A model generated the notes under the pieces. That model was not told where the DNA came from and ran no database searches. It worked only from the letters and a program-made list of their open reading frames with translations. From Haliclystus octoradiatus (taxonomy: Eukaryota > Cnidaria > Staurozoa > Stauromedusae > Haliclystidae): a stretch of DNA of 64,000 nucleotides. The stretch is from positions 1,217,001-1,281,000 of the forward strand of contig OU744453.1 in NCBI GenBank assembly GCA_916610825.1, in the 5' to 3' direction. Positions within the stretch are counted from its first letter, which is position 1; each line of letters starts with the position of its first letter. Below, in pieces: positions 10,719 to 21,932 of this stretch. A program made the position numbers and the translations under genes.

Positions 10719-11900
10719 ATATCTCATGTAATATGAGTGATATATGTAAGTGGAAGTTTTACTTTCCTATATAATCCGGTTGGTATTTTTGACAAATAAA
10801 CAACAATAACATGAGCATCAACGGTACTATCAAGTCACTTTTTTATCCCCTTGGCCAGTCCTTCAGATTGAAATGTAGTTGTTCAATAAAGAGCAGATGT
10901 ATGACAGGGTTCCAGAAAATGCTGACAAAGTGCAATTTTGAATTTGCCAACAAAAATTTGGTCAAGGGAATGTTCCACCAACTACCGCCCCCTCCCCCTG
11001 GAAACGGCCATGACTGTTTGGGTTCCTGTTTCAGAGAGATTTTAATCACTCTCCTATTCTAATGACGGTACCCTGAAAAAGCTGAGATGAGAACTAAGCA
11101 GTTCTCTTGTCAATTTCTAGAAATGAATTCAAAGTTGCGAGGAAAATCAAAAGAATAGGTTTGATGTTTTTATTTGAGCCTTTGAATAATCTATCAATCT
11201 ACGTATCTCGGGAATATATAATGTAAAGATATTTATCACGCTTAACTCGTGTCTCCTAACATCACTTGTGCAAGTATATCGTATGAAGCACTGCAACGTT
11301 TTTTGAACTTTGTGATGAACATCATTGATCAGCCTTTACGTATTTTCAAAGTAACTCTATGTGCATTTCAATTCGTTTAAATCCCACGCATATGTTTTAG
11401 TTTGCAGGGCCTCGCCTGTCAGTTTGAAGTTCTATCCCAACCCTTGTATAAAAGCCGTATACGCTAATCAACAATTCGTACATAAAGATTTCAGGAATAC
11501 TACGGGAATCATGTTAAATAGTATTAAAATGGTTCTCTTTACTTTTTTAAATGAAAAACCTCTCAAAGTATCCACCTCATTTGAGTGTATTATTACTAGG
11601 GGTAAATTCGAGAAACAAGAAACATGTTTCTGACAATTCCACCCAAAACGATGTAATTGCTCAAATTTTGAATTTGTCGTTACTGTCGAGAAATGATTGA
11701 TTACTGAATACTGACTTGATCAAATTGTGTCTATTGTCGTGGAAAGGGAATTGGAAGGATTGATGTCACTTCAGTTTTATTTGTCGAAAAATATTACTCG
11801 TTTTCTTAGGAAAAAGATTCAATAAATTCTTCGTATTTGTGAGAAAAAGTTGGTTGTCCGGACACATCAACAACGCGGAGGAAATTACACTCCTACGATG
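10719..11900. other. No gene seen
   Basis: Short open frames near 10811-11062 and 11361-11633 show no domain or paralogue match. Treated as intron or relic sequence. Confidence 0.4.
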
Positions 11901-11904
11901 ATCG

Positions 11905-12430
11905 TGAAAGGGACGTTATATAGGAAAGAGTAATTTGTTCCTTTAGTCGTAATAATAATCAACATGTTGTATTGCCTATTCAGGTTGTAAAATCAACTAG
12001 ACCATTTGGTATATTTGATAGAGATGTTCTTTGTACAAATGCTACTGTAAATGCTATTAATATAGATTCTGCAAAGTAGTTACCTATCGCAAAGGGCGTT
12101 TTCGTAACTATGAAACTAAAACCAGATGCTCAGCTGCGCTTTTTCCAATCACGTCCTTTACAATCTGGCCGCTGCAATGTCAGAACTAAACCGCTCAGAA
12201 GCCATGGGCGTTATAGAACATGTTGAAGGTAGGGGTGCGGAAAATGCGTCACCGATTGTGTGGGTAAAAAGGGATTTGACTGCAGTGTCCACGTAAATAA
12301 TAAATTGTTAAGTGATGCATACCCTATACCAAATATTGAAAGCATTTTTTTCAATTTAGATGTCGCTAAATTCTCTGCAAAAGTTGATTTACAATCTACG
12401 TATTGGCAAACACCGATTAGTTAGACTACC
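11905..12430 (+). pseudogene. Relic of a Ty3/Gypsy-type LTR retrotransposon pol region
   Basis: Read with several frame changes and stops, the plus strand gives blocks typical of the end of the protease linker and start of reverse transcriptase: RPFGIFDRDVLCTN, LKPDAQLRFF, ASPIVWVK, DAYPIPNIES, FSAKVDLQSTYW. The relic stops before the catalytic YxDD box. It is too decayed to work and is cut off by the Mutator-like relic that follows. Confidence 0.75.
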
Positions 12431-12513
12431 AAATAAAGAAGAAAATTTCGCTCAACGAAAATAAGGGATTCTGTGGTAATGCAAATACATCAACAAATAA
12501 CGTTACTTGTAGT

Positions 12514-13905
12514 TTGTTGACTGTAGAAACGGATGAACAGGAGAAAGAAGATCAGTTACCTATTGCTGAACCTGAGAGTGTTGAGAATGAACAACAACCA
12601 ACATCAGCTAACTCAGAAGATGCGCATATTATAAGCATTTCAGAAACAAAATTGGCAGTTTCTACTCTCCCAGACTTTAAAAATGAATTACAATTGTCAC
12701 AATCTTCTGCTGAGCATGGAAAATCAATTATGAACATGTCTCTGATGCTAAAAGTTTCCAACCAAGCCTCCAAATGTGTGAGCTGTTTATCTAAATCGTC
12801 AGCATTTTCACTTGTAAACCTTGTAAGTGATGGCCTGGCAAATCATTTTGCTATCGTTTGTGATAATTGTGGAATGACAACACCTTTAGAAATCAGTGAG
12901 CAATTAAAAGGTTCTCGCAGGGTAGATGAACGTGGTGGACAAGTTGGATATGAGATACACTTTCGTTACGTCTTGGCATTTCTTGGCATGGGACAGGCAC
13001 AACTTGAAAGGTTTTGCACATCAATGAATTTGCCCCAACCTATATGTAGCGAAGCTTACAATAAGCAGATGATTCAACTTGAAACAATTTCAACAACTCA
13101 TGCTGAAAAAGTGATGAATTCATCTGTAGAGAAGTTAAAACAAATTGTACAACAAGAACATCCAGACAAAATTGAAACAATTGATGGTGAAGATATTTCT
13201 AGCGTTGCCGTAACTGTCGATTGGACTTGGCAAAAACGTAGTTATTCATCAAAGAATGGTGCAGTATTTGCTATGTCCATACAAACAGGAGCAGTGTTGG
13301 ATTATGTTCTTTCAATGGTTTGTCATCAGTGCCGTGCTCATGAAAACAAAGACACTAGTAGTGAATCATATCTCACTTGGAAATCCAAGAATGACACTGC
13401 TGAGTGTCCAATAAATCATCATGGATCTAGTGATGAGATGAAATCAAGTGGTGCAGTTACTATGTTTTACGATCCAATGATAAGAGGGGGTTGAAATACT
13501 CAATAATGGTTGGAGATGGTGATACTGGTTGTTATGGGAAAGTTGCAGCTGCTCTTGAAGAAAAATTTTGGAGGAAATTAGAATATTGTAAAAGAGGAAT
13601 GTGTGGGCCGTGTACAAAAGCGTATGGGTACAAGTTTACGTGAATAGAAGAAGAAAATGAGGACCCATAAACTTTCTGATGGCAAAGGTGTTGGAGGAGC
13701 TGGACGTCTAACCAACAAAACAATTGACAGCATACAAATTATTATGGTCAAGCAATTAGAGCTCACAAAGGTAATTTAATTGGAATGGAAAGTGCTATAT
13801 GGGCTATTTATGATCATATGATAAGGGACACAAATAAAAATCTTACAGAGCAGCATTCGTTTTGCCTAGAAGGTTCAGAATCCTGATGCAAATTCAAAGT
13901 TGAAG

Positions 13906-13936
<31 letters not shown>

Positions 13937-14440
13937 CAAAAACATATCCAGAAAGAAGTAGAATGCCATTTGTGTTCAAAGAATCATTGTTACCTATCTT
14001 CACAAGATTATCAGAAGAATCCTTACTCAAAAGATGTCTGTTAGGAGTTACTCAAAACCAAAACGAGGCGCTGCATGGCGTTCTTTGGAAATTGCGTCCA
14101 AAATCTGTTTTAGTCGTAAACGACGCCTAGAAATAGCTGCCAGTCAAGCATTTTATCGTTTCAACCTGGGTGAATGTTTCGTTGCTGAAACATTCAAAGC
14201 AACTAAAGTCAATTGTATTGGTCACAACACCACACAGAGTCTTCAAAAGCAAGATAAAAAGAGATTATTGGCAGCCAGTGAAAAAGTTCAAAAAAATACA
14301 AAGATCGCCGACGTCAGCTACGTAAGATCAAGATGAAGATAAAGGATGCTTCCAATGTCACAGATTATGTATCTGGTGGATTTGGACTAACAGCTGAGGC
14401 TGGATATGCAGAACAGCCAAGCACTAAAAGTAAAAATCAA
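12514..14440 (+). pseudogene. Mutator-like transposase, broken by frameshifts
   Basis: The first 326 codons (12514..13494) are open and match the Mutator-like transposase family: a CxxC pair (KCVSC, CDNCG), FRYVLAFLGMGQ, then VAVTVDWTWQKRSYSS and the Cys block MVCHQCRAHENK. At a G-run near 13485-13491 the frame shifts; the protein continues as LKYSIMVGDGDTGCY. More shifts follow near 13635-13740. An AAAAC repeat lies inside the coding part (13909..13943), and the C-terminus resumes at about 14103 in a third frame, ending near 14440. Such elements move by cut-and-paste; this copy is dead. I could not find its terminal inverted repeats. Confidence 0.8.
13909..13943 (+). repeat. AAAAC microsatellite inside the Mutator-like relic
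   Basis: Six to seven tandem AAAAC/ACAAA pentamers interrupt the former coding sequence. Confidence 0.9.
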
Positions 14441-15150
14441 TCATAAAAAGTCTTGTCAGCGTCAAGAACAGAAGACTATGAAAGAACCACGCCTGAGCCA
14501 AAAATATTATTTATCGAGCCTCTTGAAGTTATCAAATAATATAAAGATATATATATATTCATGATAATCGTTTAAATTTGTGATTTTCTCAGAAGTAACT
14601 TTACACATGTTTTTCGTTTTGCGGAAACCGGGCGGAAACTGTCTTGAGAGTAATTCAAAGACTAGAGCATTGACATTTTCTGTGTAGACGCAGTTTTTTC
14701 TGCTCTGTGCAATGGGTGGATTACTTTTTTAATAAGGGGGTTTGTTTACAATCTGACTTGAAAAAAATTAATATTATTTTTTCGTGTTTTTTTTTGCAAA
14801 CGTGTCATAAAATTAAACTTTCCTTCCACTCATTGCATAGAGAACATGGTATACAAACAGTTCACAAGACTTCATAGAAATTCTTTCAGTGAAACTCAAG
14901 ATATCTTTGCCAACGTTTTTGCTCATTGCGGACAATAGGTCCGTTTCCATGACAACAACTTGACCACACCCAAATTATATCACATTTTTGAATTTATAGT
15001 TTACTTGCCTACCACAATATGAAGTTTGATTGCCCTAGCTACTCAATAGCATGAAATACGATTTTCAACTTCAAGGTTGACTACTACATGAATTAGAATT
15101 ACTTTTGATGTTTGATTTCGATTTATTTTACATGCATTTCGCATTAGATC
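14441..15150. other. No gene seen
   Basis: AT-rich intron sequence of gene A, with a TA run near 14545-14558. No coding frame or paired repeat was recognised. Confidence 0.4.
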
Positions 15151-15596
15151 GAGCGCCACAGTACTAAAACGGCAGGTTTCTCCGGGCAACTTGAAAATCA
15201 CATAAAATTTTTCATAAAAATATGCTAAACAATTACCTATTTCTTGTTTTAATTAAATTCTATTGTAAACCCTTGAAAAATCCAATTTATATTTCATGAC
15301 TCACGTTCAAAGCCTTCTTATCATTTTGAGAAAATGCTACATGTGAGCTTCATGGTCTTTGATTCTTTGTTCCCCCATGATTTTGCGAATCCATAGAAGC
15401 ATGAAGAAAACACAAAATGTATGGATTAAGAAGGCTCTGACCGTGAAATGATTTATAAATTCATCTCTGATGAGCTCCACAATAAAATTGGACTAAAACA
15501 AGAAATAGGTAATTGTTTAGCATATTTTTATGAACAGTTTTATGTGAATTTCAAGTTGCCCGGAGAAACCTGCCATTTTAGTTCTGTGGCGGTTGG
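15151..15596. mobile_element. Foldback MITE, about 445 bp
   Basis: The left arm from 15151 (GCGCCACAGTACTAAAA, GGCAGGTTTCTCCGGGCAAC) is the inverted copy of the right arm ending at 15596. Matching continues inward past ACAATTACCTATTTCTTG and on to AAAGCCTTCTTA and its partner near 15430. There is no coding content. Confidence 0.75.
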
Positions 15597-16341
15597 TCTA
15601 TGACTATGAATAAAAATCAGTTGCCATTGAATTGTGTTATTAAATGTGTAATCCAGCGGCTTCTTATCAATATAAATCTATATGTCTATTTATTACAAAA
15701 CAAAACAATTTACCCAGAATACTGTGGCTAAGCTAATCCCACCACAGTTGAACATGTTTAAGTTGTCAACTTCTTTTATGTAATGATGAAATCAAAGATT
15801 CCTTTCACTCTGAAGGAAGATAGCCAGACAGGAAAATTTAGTTTAATAATTTATCACAAATAGATACGCATAGCATTGATGCAGCTTCTATTATTTCAGC
15901 GAGTATATTCTTTTCCTGGACATTTACGTACTTTCCAAAGTCAAATTGCAGCCTAGATGAGTCCTTCTCCGTGATATTTCTGTTGAGATCTTATATCCTA
16001 GAATATCATCTTCATCATAGCTCGACTAGCAAAAGGTGTGATCGTGTTATATCAACGATGATTCATGCAATTGTTTAATATGCTGCAACACAATATCAGG
16101 TCCTGGAAGAGTATTACTTTTATTTGAGGTTTGAGATTTTGATTTTTAATGCCTCCAAAAGTTGCTTTTAACTGTGCACATATTTTCACTTAATTCCTGT
16201 ATGTATGATGGACATATTTTCACTTAATTCCTGTATGATGGACATTTAGGGGATCTCATTCTTGGAATTCTTATGTATTTCTTATTATACCCTCTTTTCA
16301 ATGTTATTAAGCAATATTTATTTGCATTGATGCCTTTTATT
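15597..16341. other. No gene seen
   Basis: Intron of gene A. A short direct duplication (CATATTTTCACTTAATTCCTG) occurs at 16180-16236. Confidence 0.4.
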
Positions 16342-16384
16342 TACTAATAATAAAATGGAGTCAATTAAGACTACACATTCATTT

Positions 16385-16425
16385 CTGTGACTTTAAGTTT
16401 CACGCTTTATGCGATCATCAGACAG
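16385..16425 (-). ncRNA. Hammerhead-ribozyme-like motif, left arm
   Basis: Same 41-nt sequence as 16450..16490, on the opposite strand. It has the CUGAUGA and GAAA core boxes, a 3-bp stem II, a small stem III ending in GUC, and stem I made of CTGT and ACAG. Confidence 0.6.
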
Positions 16426-16449
16426 TCTGATGATGATCGCACTGACGGA

Positions 16450-16490
16450 CTGTCTGATGATCGCATAAAGCGTGAAACTTAAAGTCACAG
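16450..16490 (+). ncRNA. Hammerhead-ribozyme-like motif, right arm
   Basis: CTGT (16450-16453), CTGATGA (16454-16460), stem II CGC/GCG with loop ATAAA, GAAA (16474-16477), a minimal stem III, a GTC cleavage triplet (16484-16486), then ACAG (16487-16490) pairing with CTGT. Tiny stem III and a GUC site are usual for Penelope-type hammerheads. The stem II closing pair is U opposite U, so activity needs testing. Confidence 0.6.
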
Positions 16491-16743
16491 AAATGAATGT
16501 GTAGTCTTAATTGACTCCATTTTATTATTAGTATTTACGCTCTGTCAATCACTGGCATTGAGCACTATTATCTGCTGATAGACCACTATATGTCATTATC
16601 ATTTACTATGCTATTATCTATGAATTTATCCACATGCATTTATGATTTATCCATCGAGCAAAAGTTGAAAGATAATGCATCTTAAGTTTAGTCCATAATT
16701 TTCATCATTTGCATTAAATCATTAAGTTTTATTGATGTCTTAC

Positions 16744-16914
16744 CACATTGTTGTTTTCTACTGCACTTTGAAAATTCATATTCAACACCATCGCAGCCTG
16801 GTGATGCCGGTGGATGACATTCTCTTTGTCTCGTTGGCTTTCTATATTTCATACATTCGTGGGGTAAATGTGCAACACAATCATCTGACCATTCACTCCA
16901 TGAAGTCCAAATCA
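16744..16914 (-). CDS. Gene A exon: second-type TSP1 domain
   Basis: A 171-nt phase 1-1 exon. It has WTSWSEWSDDC, HECMKYRKPTRQREC and SPGCDGVEYEF, six cysteines and QQCG at the end. It is nearly the same as the gene B exon at 29037..29207 and matches gene C 47652..47822. Acceptor CTAAAG and donor GTAAG are intact. Confidence 0.85.
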
Positions 16915-17157
16915 CTTTAGAAAAGGATGGCGATAAAATATACAGATACATACATATATCTCAATAATGTTAATCCAAAATACCTAGGTAATCTGTTATC
17001 TATATCTATAACTTCTCCAAAAATTGACTGGGAATGAACTTCACTATAGTGATAATGTTTCTATAATCTTACTTTAAAATAAATAATATAATATGAGATA
17101 AGCACATGAATGTGAGAGTGCTTAATGTTTGTTGAAACAGGATTAGGCAAGAGCTTT

Positions 17158-17283
17158 TCCGTAACTCTGTTTTCACGCGTTTATTTTGCGATCAGATGCA
17201 GACGGAGACGATTTACTCTAGAATCAAGGTAAATCGTCTGATGATCGCAAAATAAGTGCGTAAAACTCAGAGTAACAGGAAAG
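17158..17283. repeat. Decayed Penelope-like inverted end pair
   Basis: TTTTGCGATCAGATGCAGACG and its partner CGTCTGATGATCGCAAAA form an imperfect inverted repeat with a degraded hammerhead core (GAAA changed to AAAA) followed by CTCAGAGTAACAG. Confidence 0.5.
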
Positions 17284-17337
17284 GCTGTTGCCTCGTCTTT
17301 GTTCATTTCTAAAATAAGAACGATAAATGTATATAGG

Positions 17338-17925
17338 CCAAAATAATTATAATAATGAGAAGGTCAAGAAAGACACATTCTTTGGTTGTATCTCCGAGTT
17401 TCACGTTTTAAACGATCATCGGACAACAAATACTAACTACAATTACAAACAACAATTAGTAACAACCAACGAGGACAGACATGGCAAGGCTTACATCGGA
17501 TTGACGGAAGGGCCATTCAAAGCACGCTACAATCAACACATGATGTCATTTCGAAACAAAAAAAATGAACACAAAACACAGCTATCAAAGTATGTCTGGA
17601 GGCTCAAGGACAGCAACACCGAAATAGCGTGGAGCCCTATATGTACCGCTGCGTCTTACTCGAAAAGATGCTACCTATGCCTTGCAGGAAAGCACTACAT
17701 CATTTGGACCTAAGGCAAATTATTAAATAAATGGTCAGAGTTGATTTCAAAATGCTGGCATGAAAATAAGTTTTACTTATCTAATTTTAAAACTGCTAAA
17801 ACTTAGCAATTTAGTTTGTGATTGTAGTTAGTATTTGTTGTCCGATGATCGTTTAATAAAATGAAACTCCGATTTACAACCAAATAATGTGTCTTTCTTG
17901 ACCTTCTCATTATTATAATCATTAA
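17338..17925. mobile_element. Truncated Penelope-like retroelement with inverted ends
   Basis: Left (17350-17426) and right (17829-17910) ends are inverted copies: AGAAGGTCAAGAAAGACACA, then GGTTGTA, a hammerhead-like core (CCGATGA, stem II, GAAAC) and TTTGTTGTCC. Between them lies a GIY-YIG endonuclease fragment. Penelope-like elements carry a reverse transcriptase plus a GIY-YIG nuclease; only the nuclease end remains. Confidence 0.75.
17455..17806 (+). pseudogene. GIY-YIG endonuclease fragment of a Penelope-like element
   Basis: Family blocks are clear: GKAYIGLTEGPFKARYNQH (the YIG part), FRNKKNEHKTQLSKYVWRLK, AYSKRCYLCLAGKHYII-like text, then after an in-frame TAA at 17711-17713 LLNKWSELISKC and HENKF. 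The nuclease nicks DNA to prime reverse transcription. The reverse transcriptase part is absent and the stop breaks the C-terminus, so the copy is dead. Confidence 0.8.
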
Positions 17926-18138
17926 CGCTCTGCTATTCATTAGCATTGAGCACTATCCAATTGCCAATATCAAGTTTTAATATTTCTAATATTATTGACA
18001 TCTAAAGTTTTTAGTAACAATTGTCTATACAGTATTACATACAATAATTTATTTATTCATCTGATAGGGGTAATGATCTTTTTGTTCTTGCATACTTAAG
18101 AAACTTAAAATATTTTAAAGTGTTATGCACTTTGACAC

Positions 18139-18363
18139 TGTTGTGTATACGACAGACACAAACCCTCCCGTTGGGTGCGTAATGAGAAAGGCTTGAAATT
18201 CACAAGCCGGAGCGACACAGTCCCAGAACCAGGGCGTGTATGTTTTATTCCAGGGCGTGATCTTCTGAAGCGAGGTTTTGAGAACGAGGAAATTATGACA
18301 CCAGTTATCACCATGTATGAAACGTTAGACATGGAACAACTAGATCAATGTTTTCAAACATGA
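18139..18363 (+). other. Unknown 75-codon open frame inside a gene A intron
   Basis: The frame is open from 18136 to a stop at 18361-18363, with no ATG near its beginning. It contains FTSRSDTVPEPGRVCFIPG and TPVITMYETLDMEQLD. The composition looks protein-like rather than random, but I do not recognise a family. It may be a relic of a mobile-element protein. Confidence 0.25.
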
Positions 18364-18511
18364 AACCTTACTCTGGGACGGAGTCAAATGTCGGCATTTT
18401 TAATCACATCAAAGTCATGATCACACGCTTGAGTTCCATATGCTCTCATGCGGCAGTCATTGATTAACTGTAAAATAGTAATATTATGATAATTTTATAT
18501 TGTTTAATAAC

Positions 18512-18676
18512 CTGGACAATCCTGAGTCTGACAAACCACTGTTTTATGGTAGCCTCCTTCGCAAGGAGATCCGTTACACAATGGACCAATACACTGTCTT
18601 TCCTGTTGTTTGATTCCACCTCCACAGGTCACAGAACAATTAGCAGCATCTTTCCATGCCGTCCATGTTCCATTCA
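18512..18676 (-). CDS. Gene A exon: TSP1 domain
   Basis: A 165-nt phase 1-1 exon. Reads TWTAWKDAANCSVTCGGG, RQC, CNGSPC and VCQTQDCPG, with the WxxW and CSVTCGGG signatures of a thrombospondin type-1 repeat. It is more divergent than the gene B and C repeats. Confidence 0.85.
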
Positions 18677-19629
18677 CTAAAACGATTAATCATTGGAACA
18701 AATCAATCTTTCATCAAATCTTTAAAGTAATAACATAATGAAAAATTACAGATAACAAAAAACGCTCAAGTTTCTCCTATTCTGTACCAAAGCGTTTTTC
18801 CATTCGATTATTGAGCACATTGAAATTTACAGGTCAACAAATATCTTTCTGCGTCTAGGTGGCATTTAAGCACTGTCAAGTTCATATGACATATTCGAAA
18901 GGGTAACATCAATCACCATCCCTGCTCCCAATTTTCTGATACCGTCATTATTACTCATTACAAGGCCGGTTATATATTTGAAGTCATATTGCACATACAT
19001 TGTTTAAATGAAAAATATATGATATGGCTTAAAATTTTGGGAGGGGTACCCCTAAAGTCCCTTGAGGGTAATTCGATATAAGCGCTGTATGGGGAGTTGC
19101 CATTTTTATGGGTACCATTTTGAAATCTACCTGGTTTGTCAAATTTATACCATGGGATACCTTCTGCGAAATTTTCTGGTGCCAGTGGTAAATCCGGCAT
19201 ATTTCATACCTTAAGGTGCCCAGAACGCTGATGTGAGAGGTGCTCAGTTGGCACATCAGCTATTCAACAAATTCAGTAATGGTTTAGTGTGTGTATCATT
19301 TCTAGAAAAACTTGCAATTTTGTGGACGGTGCTAGTAATTATCAAATGGAGCAGCCCACTACAAAAAAAAACCGATGAAGCCCATGGGAATTTCAAAAAT
19401 CTAAAAATAAATTGTTAATTTTTAATATTTTTTTCAAATTTTCTCTATTTCAAAATTTATTTTCCAAAATTTGCCATAAACTCTAAAAGGAACCCAAAAG
19501 GTTTAAATATCTGAAATTTCATAGCCTCAAAAGACTATTTCTGAGTTGGAACATGGACACAAAACGTGACACGTCCCTGCATAGCAGCAAATACGGGAGC
19601 TATCCCGGTGTAAAATTTACAGTCAAGGC

Positions 19630-19860
19630 GACGAATTAAACTTTGATGATATTTTTAGTCTAAAAAAGACAAAATATGACCTTCGCGGACATTCTCTGCA
19701 ATTAAAATGTGAAGAGGTCCCTAAAACCAGCCTCGTCCAGCATGCATTCGCCATACGAACGATTTTATGGTGGAACGATCTTCCTAATAATGTAGTGATT
19801 TGTGGAAATATCTCAAGTCTTAAATCAGTACTGAATAAATTAGACCTGAGTCAATATTGA
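19630..19860 (+). pseudogene. C-terminal fragment of a LINE reverse-transcriptase protein
   Basis: Open frame ending in TGA. It contains TKYDLRGHSLQLKC, RTILWWNDLPNNVV and SLKSVLNKLDLSQY, the usual arrangement at the extreme C-terminus of CR1/Jockey-like proteins (a WN.LP block then a final Lys/Leu helix). It is a 5'-truncated insertion in a gene A intron. Confidence 0.65.
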
Positions 19861-20268
19861 AGTGCCGACTGGAGAAGCCGACATAACCACAATCCAGTAG
19901 TCATACAAAATATTTTCAACTGTAAAATTTCAAAACTAAATATAGCCTATGTTCAGATCACGAAAGAGAGCTTCCGAATGATGTATGATGTTCAGGATTT
20001 CTTCACATGGTTTTTGAGATTAGAGCGTACAAGTTTTGAAGGTCATTTTTTAAAGGTCATTTTAAGAGCTGTGCAATGAACAATTTTTTTATGACCAAAA
20101 CGAAACAGTCCATGCGTGTTTTAAACAAATTTAGACGTGGGGTGTGCACACTTCCCATTCGGAACTGAGATCTATATACATTAAAAAGAGATTTTTTGAC
20201 CTAAAATTTCCAATTTTATAACGTTTTATGCTGAGAGAGTGAGGAAGATATTATTATAATCAAATTAC

Positions 20269-20293
20269 CTGCAGAATGTTCTTCGCATTCAAT
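20269..20293 (-). CDS. Gene A microexon, 25 nt
   Basis: Sits between a polypyrimidine acceptor (ATTTTTCCAG) and GTAATT. Encodes IECEEHSA plus one base; phase 0 in, phase 1 out, like the 31-nt microexons of B, C, D and E. It keeps the single Cys. It is two codons shorter than its relatives. Confidence 0.65.
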
Positions 20294-20725
20294 CTGGAAA
20301 AATAAAAAAATATATTCAATTTCTTATTTTATTCTCATTATTTAGATATATAGTTTATTACTGCAATACATATACACATAGCAAATTAAACACATGAAAC
20401 TCCAAGTGTCGGGAAATGCTCTTTCCTCGTCGATTCACTTCTAATTCTATTCAATATGCTCTGTTCTACAAAACACTGAGTACTCTCAAATACATGTGCT
20501 TACCCTGTATTATTTTATATTTTTATTATTATATAATGTAATACGAGGAAAACCGTAAACACGTGTAAGTGAGAATGCTAAATGTTTGTTCAAACAGAGT
20601 ATAATATAGGGCACGTCTGATTTACGGAAAACGGAAAGAAATTTACGGAAAAATATAAAACGAGGTCTACTGTATTCTGCTTTCCTGTAAACGAGTGCAC
20701 CGCGTGAGAATACATCGTCGTGAGC

Positions 20726-21090
20726 GGAGCATGGTAGTCAAATCTTTTGTAGCCATTTTGAAATATATGTCTTGAATATTTTTGGTATGAAAATGATGCA
20801 GAATTCTTTGTACGACAATATAAGTCAATCCGGAAAGAAAAATATTAGAAATGTTACAACGGAACTAGTGACAGGCTCTTTTGTCCAAATAAAATGGCTC
20901 TTCTTAAAAATGTCGGGTGTAAAATTGCTTTGCACAAATCAATTCAACGATTCAACCGTGTGCTTTTTTTGATTGGTGAAGAAACAAAAAAGTTGTGGTG
21001 TTTTGAAGTTTCCAAATGCAGTCACGCTCCAGCAGTTTTAGAAAGTTTCTATAAAGATCTGATTTAAATAACTTTTCTGCATCGTCTCCC
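20726..21090. repeat. Dispersed repeat R, gene A copy
   Basis: About 360 bp starting GCATGGTAGTCAAATCTTTT. Closely related to 29457..29850, part of which is inside every unit of the gene B array. Fragments such as LIGEETKKLWCFEVSK appear in one frame, so it may be a decayed coding element. Confidence 0.6.
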
Positions 21091-21308
21091 CGGATGGAAA
21101 ATTTCCCGGATCTACAAAAGTCCACTTTCATTTTGCGGCGATATGGCGTGTAAATATTGGCAACTGGCCCTGTTTTAGGATAAAATACTATAGTTTAGTA
21201 AAATTATTCACTGAATATGTTTATACAAGATAAACTTTTCAATAACATGCATTTGAAATGTGTTATCTACAAAAGCAGTGTTAATTAATTTGGAATTTAC
21301 TTACTTAA

Positions 21309-21604
21309 GGCTGGTTCCCATATAGCAAATTTACCTGCGTCATTGCCTGCGACATTTGCCTAGGTCACAGCCGTAAAGCAGTCATAGACATTTAATGATC
21401 TTTTTTCTATTGTTTCGACATGATATCGCTCGTCTTGCCTGGCTGATTTCAAAATTGGAGTGAGTTCAACTTTGAAATCAGCCAGGCAAGACTAATGATA
21501 TCCGGTCGAAACAATAGAAAAAAGATCATTAAATGTCTACGGCTGCTTACGGCTGTGACCTAGGCAAATGACGCAGGTAAATTTGCTATATGGGAACCAG
21601 GCTC
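21309..21604. mobile_element. Foldback MITE, about 295 bp
   Basis: GGTTCCCATATAGCAAATTT at 21313 is matched inverted up to about 21602. The arms stay complementary almost to the centre, through GACCTAGGC, AATGATCTTTTTTC and GAAATCAGCCAGGCAAGAC. No coding content. Confidence 0.8.
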
Positions 21605-21639
21605 TATGAATAACAAAAGTCATTTCGAATGATTTATTT

Positions 21640-21846
21640 AAAGGAGCAAAAATTACTGGCAGGCTCTACGCACTTAGGATCACATGCAATGCTTATTGTT
21701 TATAAAACGATATTCATTGTTGACATGAATTTTATTACAAATTAGGCCTACGTATAACAATTGTTTCAAAGCGAGACGGTTGAATTACGCTAAGCATAAA
21801 TTCAACTTGTGCTCGCAGCGGTCGCCGGTCAATTTTTCCCTTTAAA
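21640..21846. mobile_element. MITE 'GGAGCAAAATTGAC' family, gene A intron copy
   Basis: Ends AAGGAGCAAAAATTACTGGC and GCCGGTCAATTTTTCCCTTT are inverted relatives. Other copies lie at 30591..30782 (and once per array unit), 45928..46108 and, truncated, 50014..50105. Confidence 0.6.
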
Positions 21847-21932
21847 ACATATCAATCTGGAGCTACAGAATCGAAGAAGTATAAAAATCTAATTTCAACG
21901 AAAAACCGATAACGAAAGGATTAGTGGTGTTA

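Larger units (their letters stand above)
16342..16533. repeat. Palindrome with two 84-bp arms, each holding a hammerhead-like motif
   Basis: Arms 16342-16425 and 16450-16533 are inverted copies and appear identical base for base, around a 24-base centre. Each arm reads CTGT, CTGATGA, a CGC-ATAAA-GCG hairpin, GAAA, CTTAAAGTC, ACAG from the centre outward. The outer sequence past 16540 (TTTACGCTCTG, GCATTGAGCACTAT) is shared with the right flank of the Penelope fragment near 17930-17955. Confidence 0.85.

Noticed and set aside
18486-18680. 64-codon plus-strand frame
   Set aside because: Antisense shadow of the gene A TSP1 exon 18676..18512.
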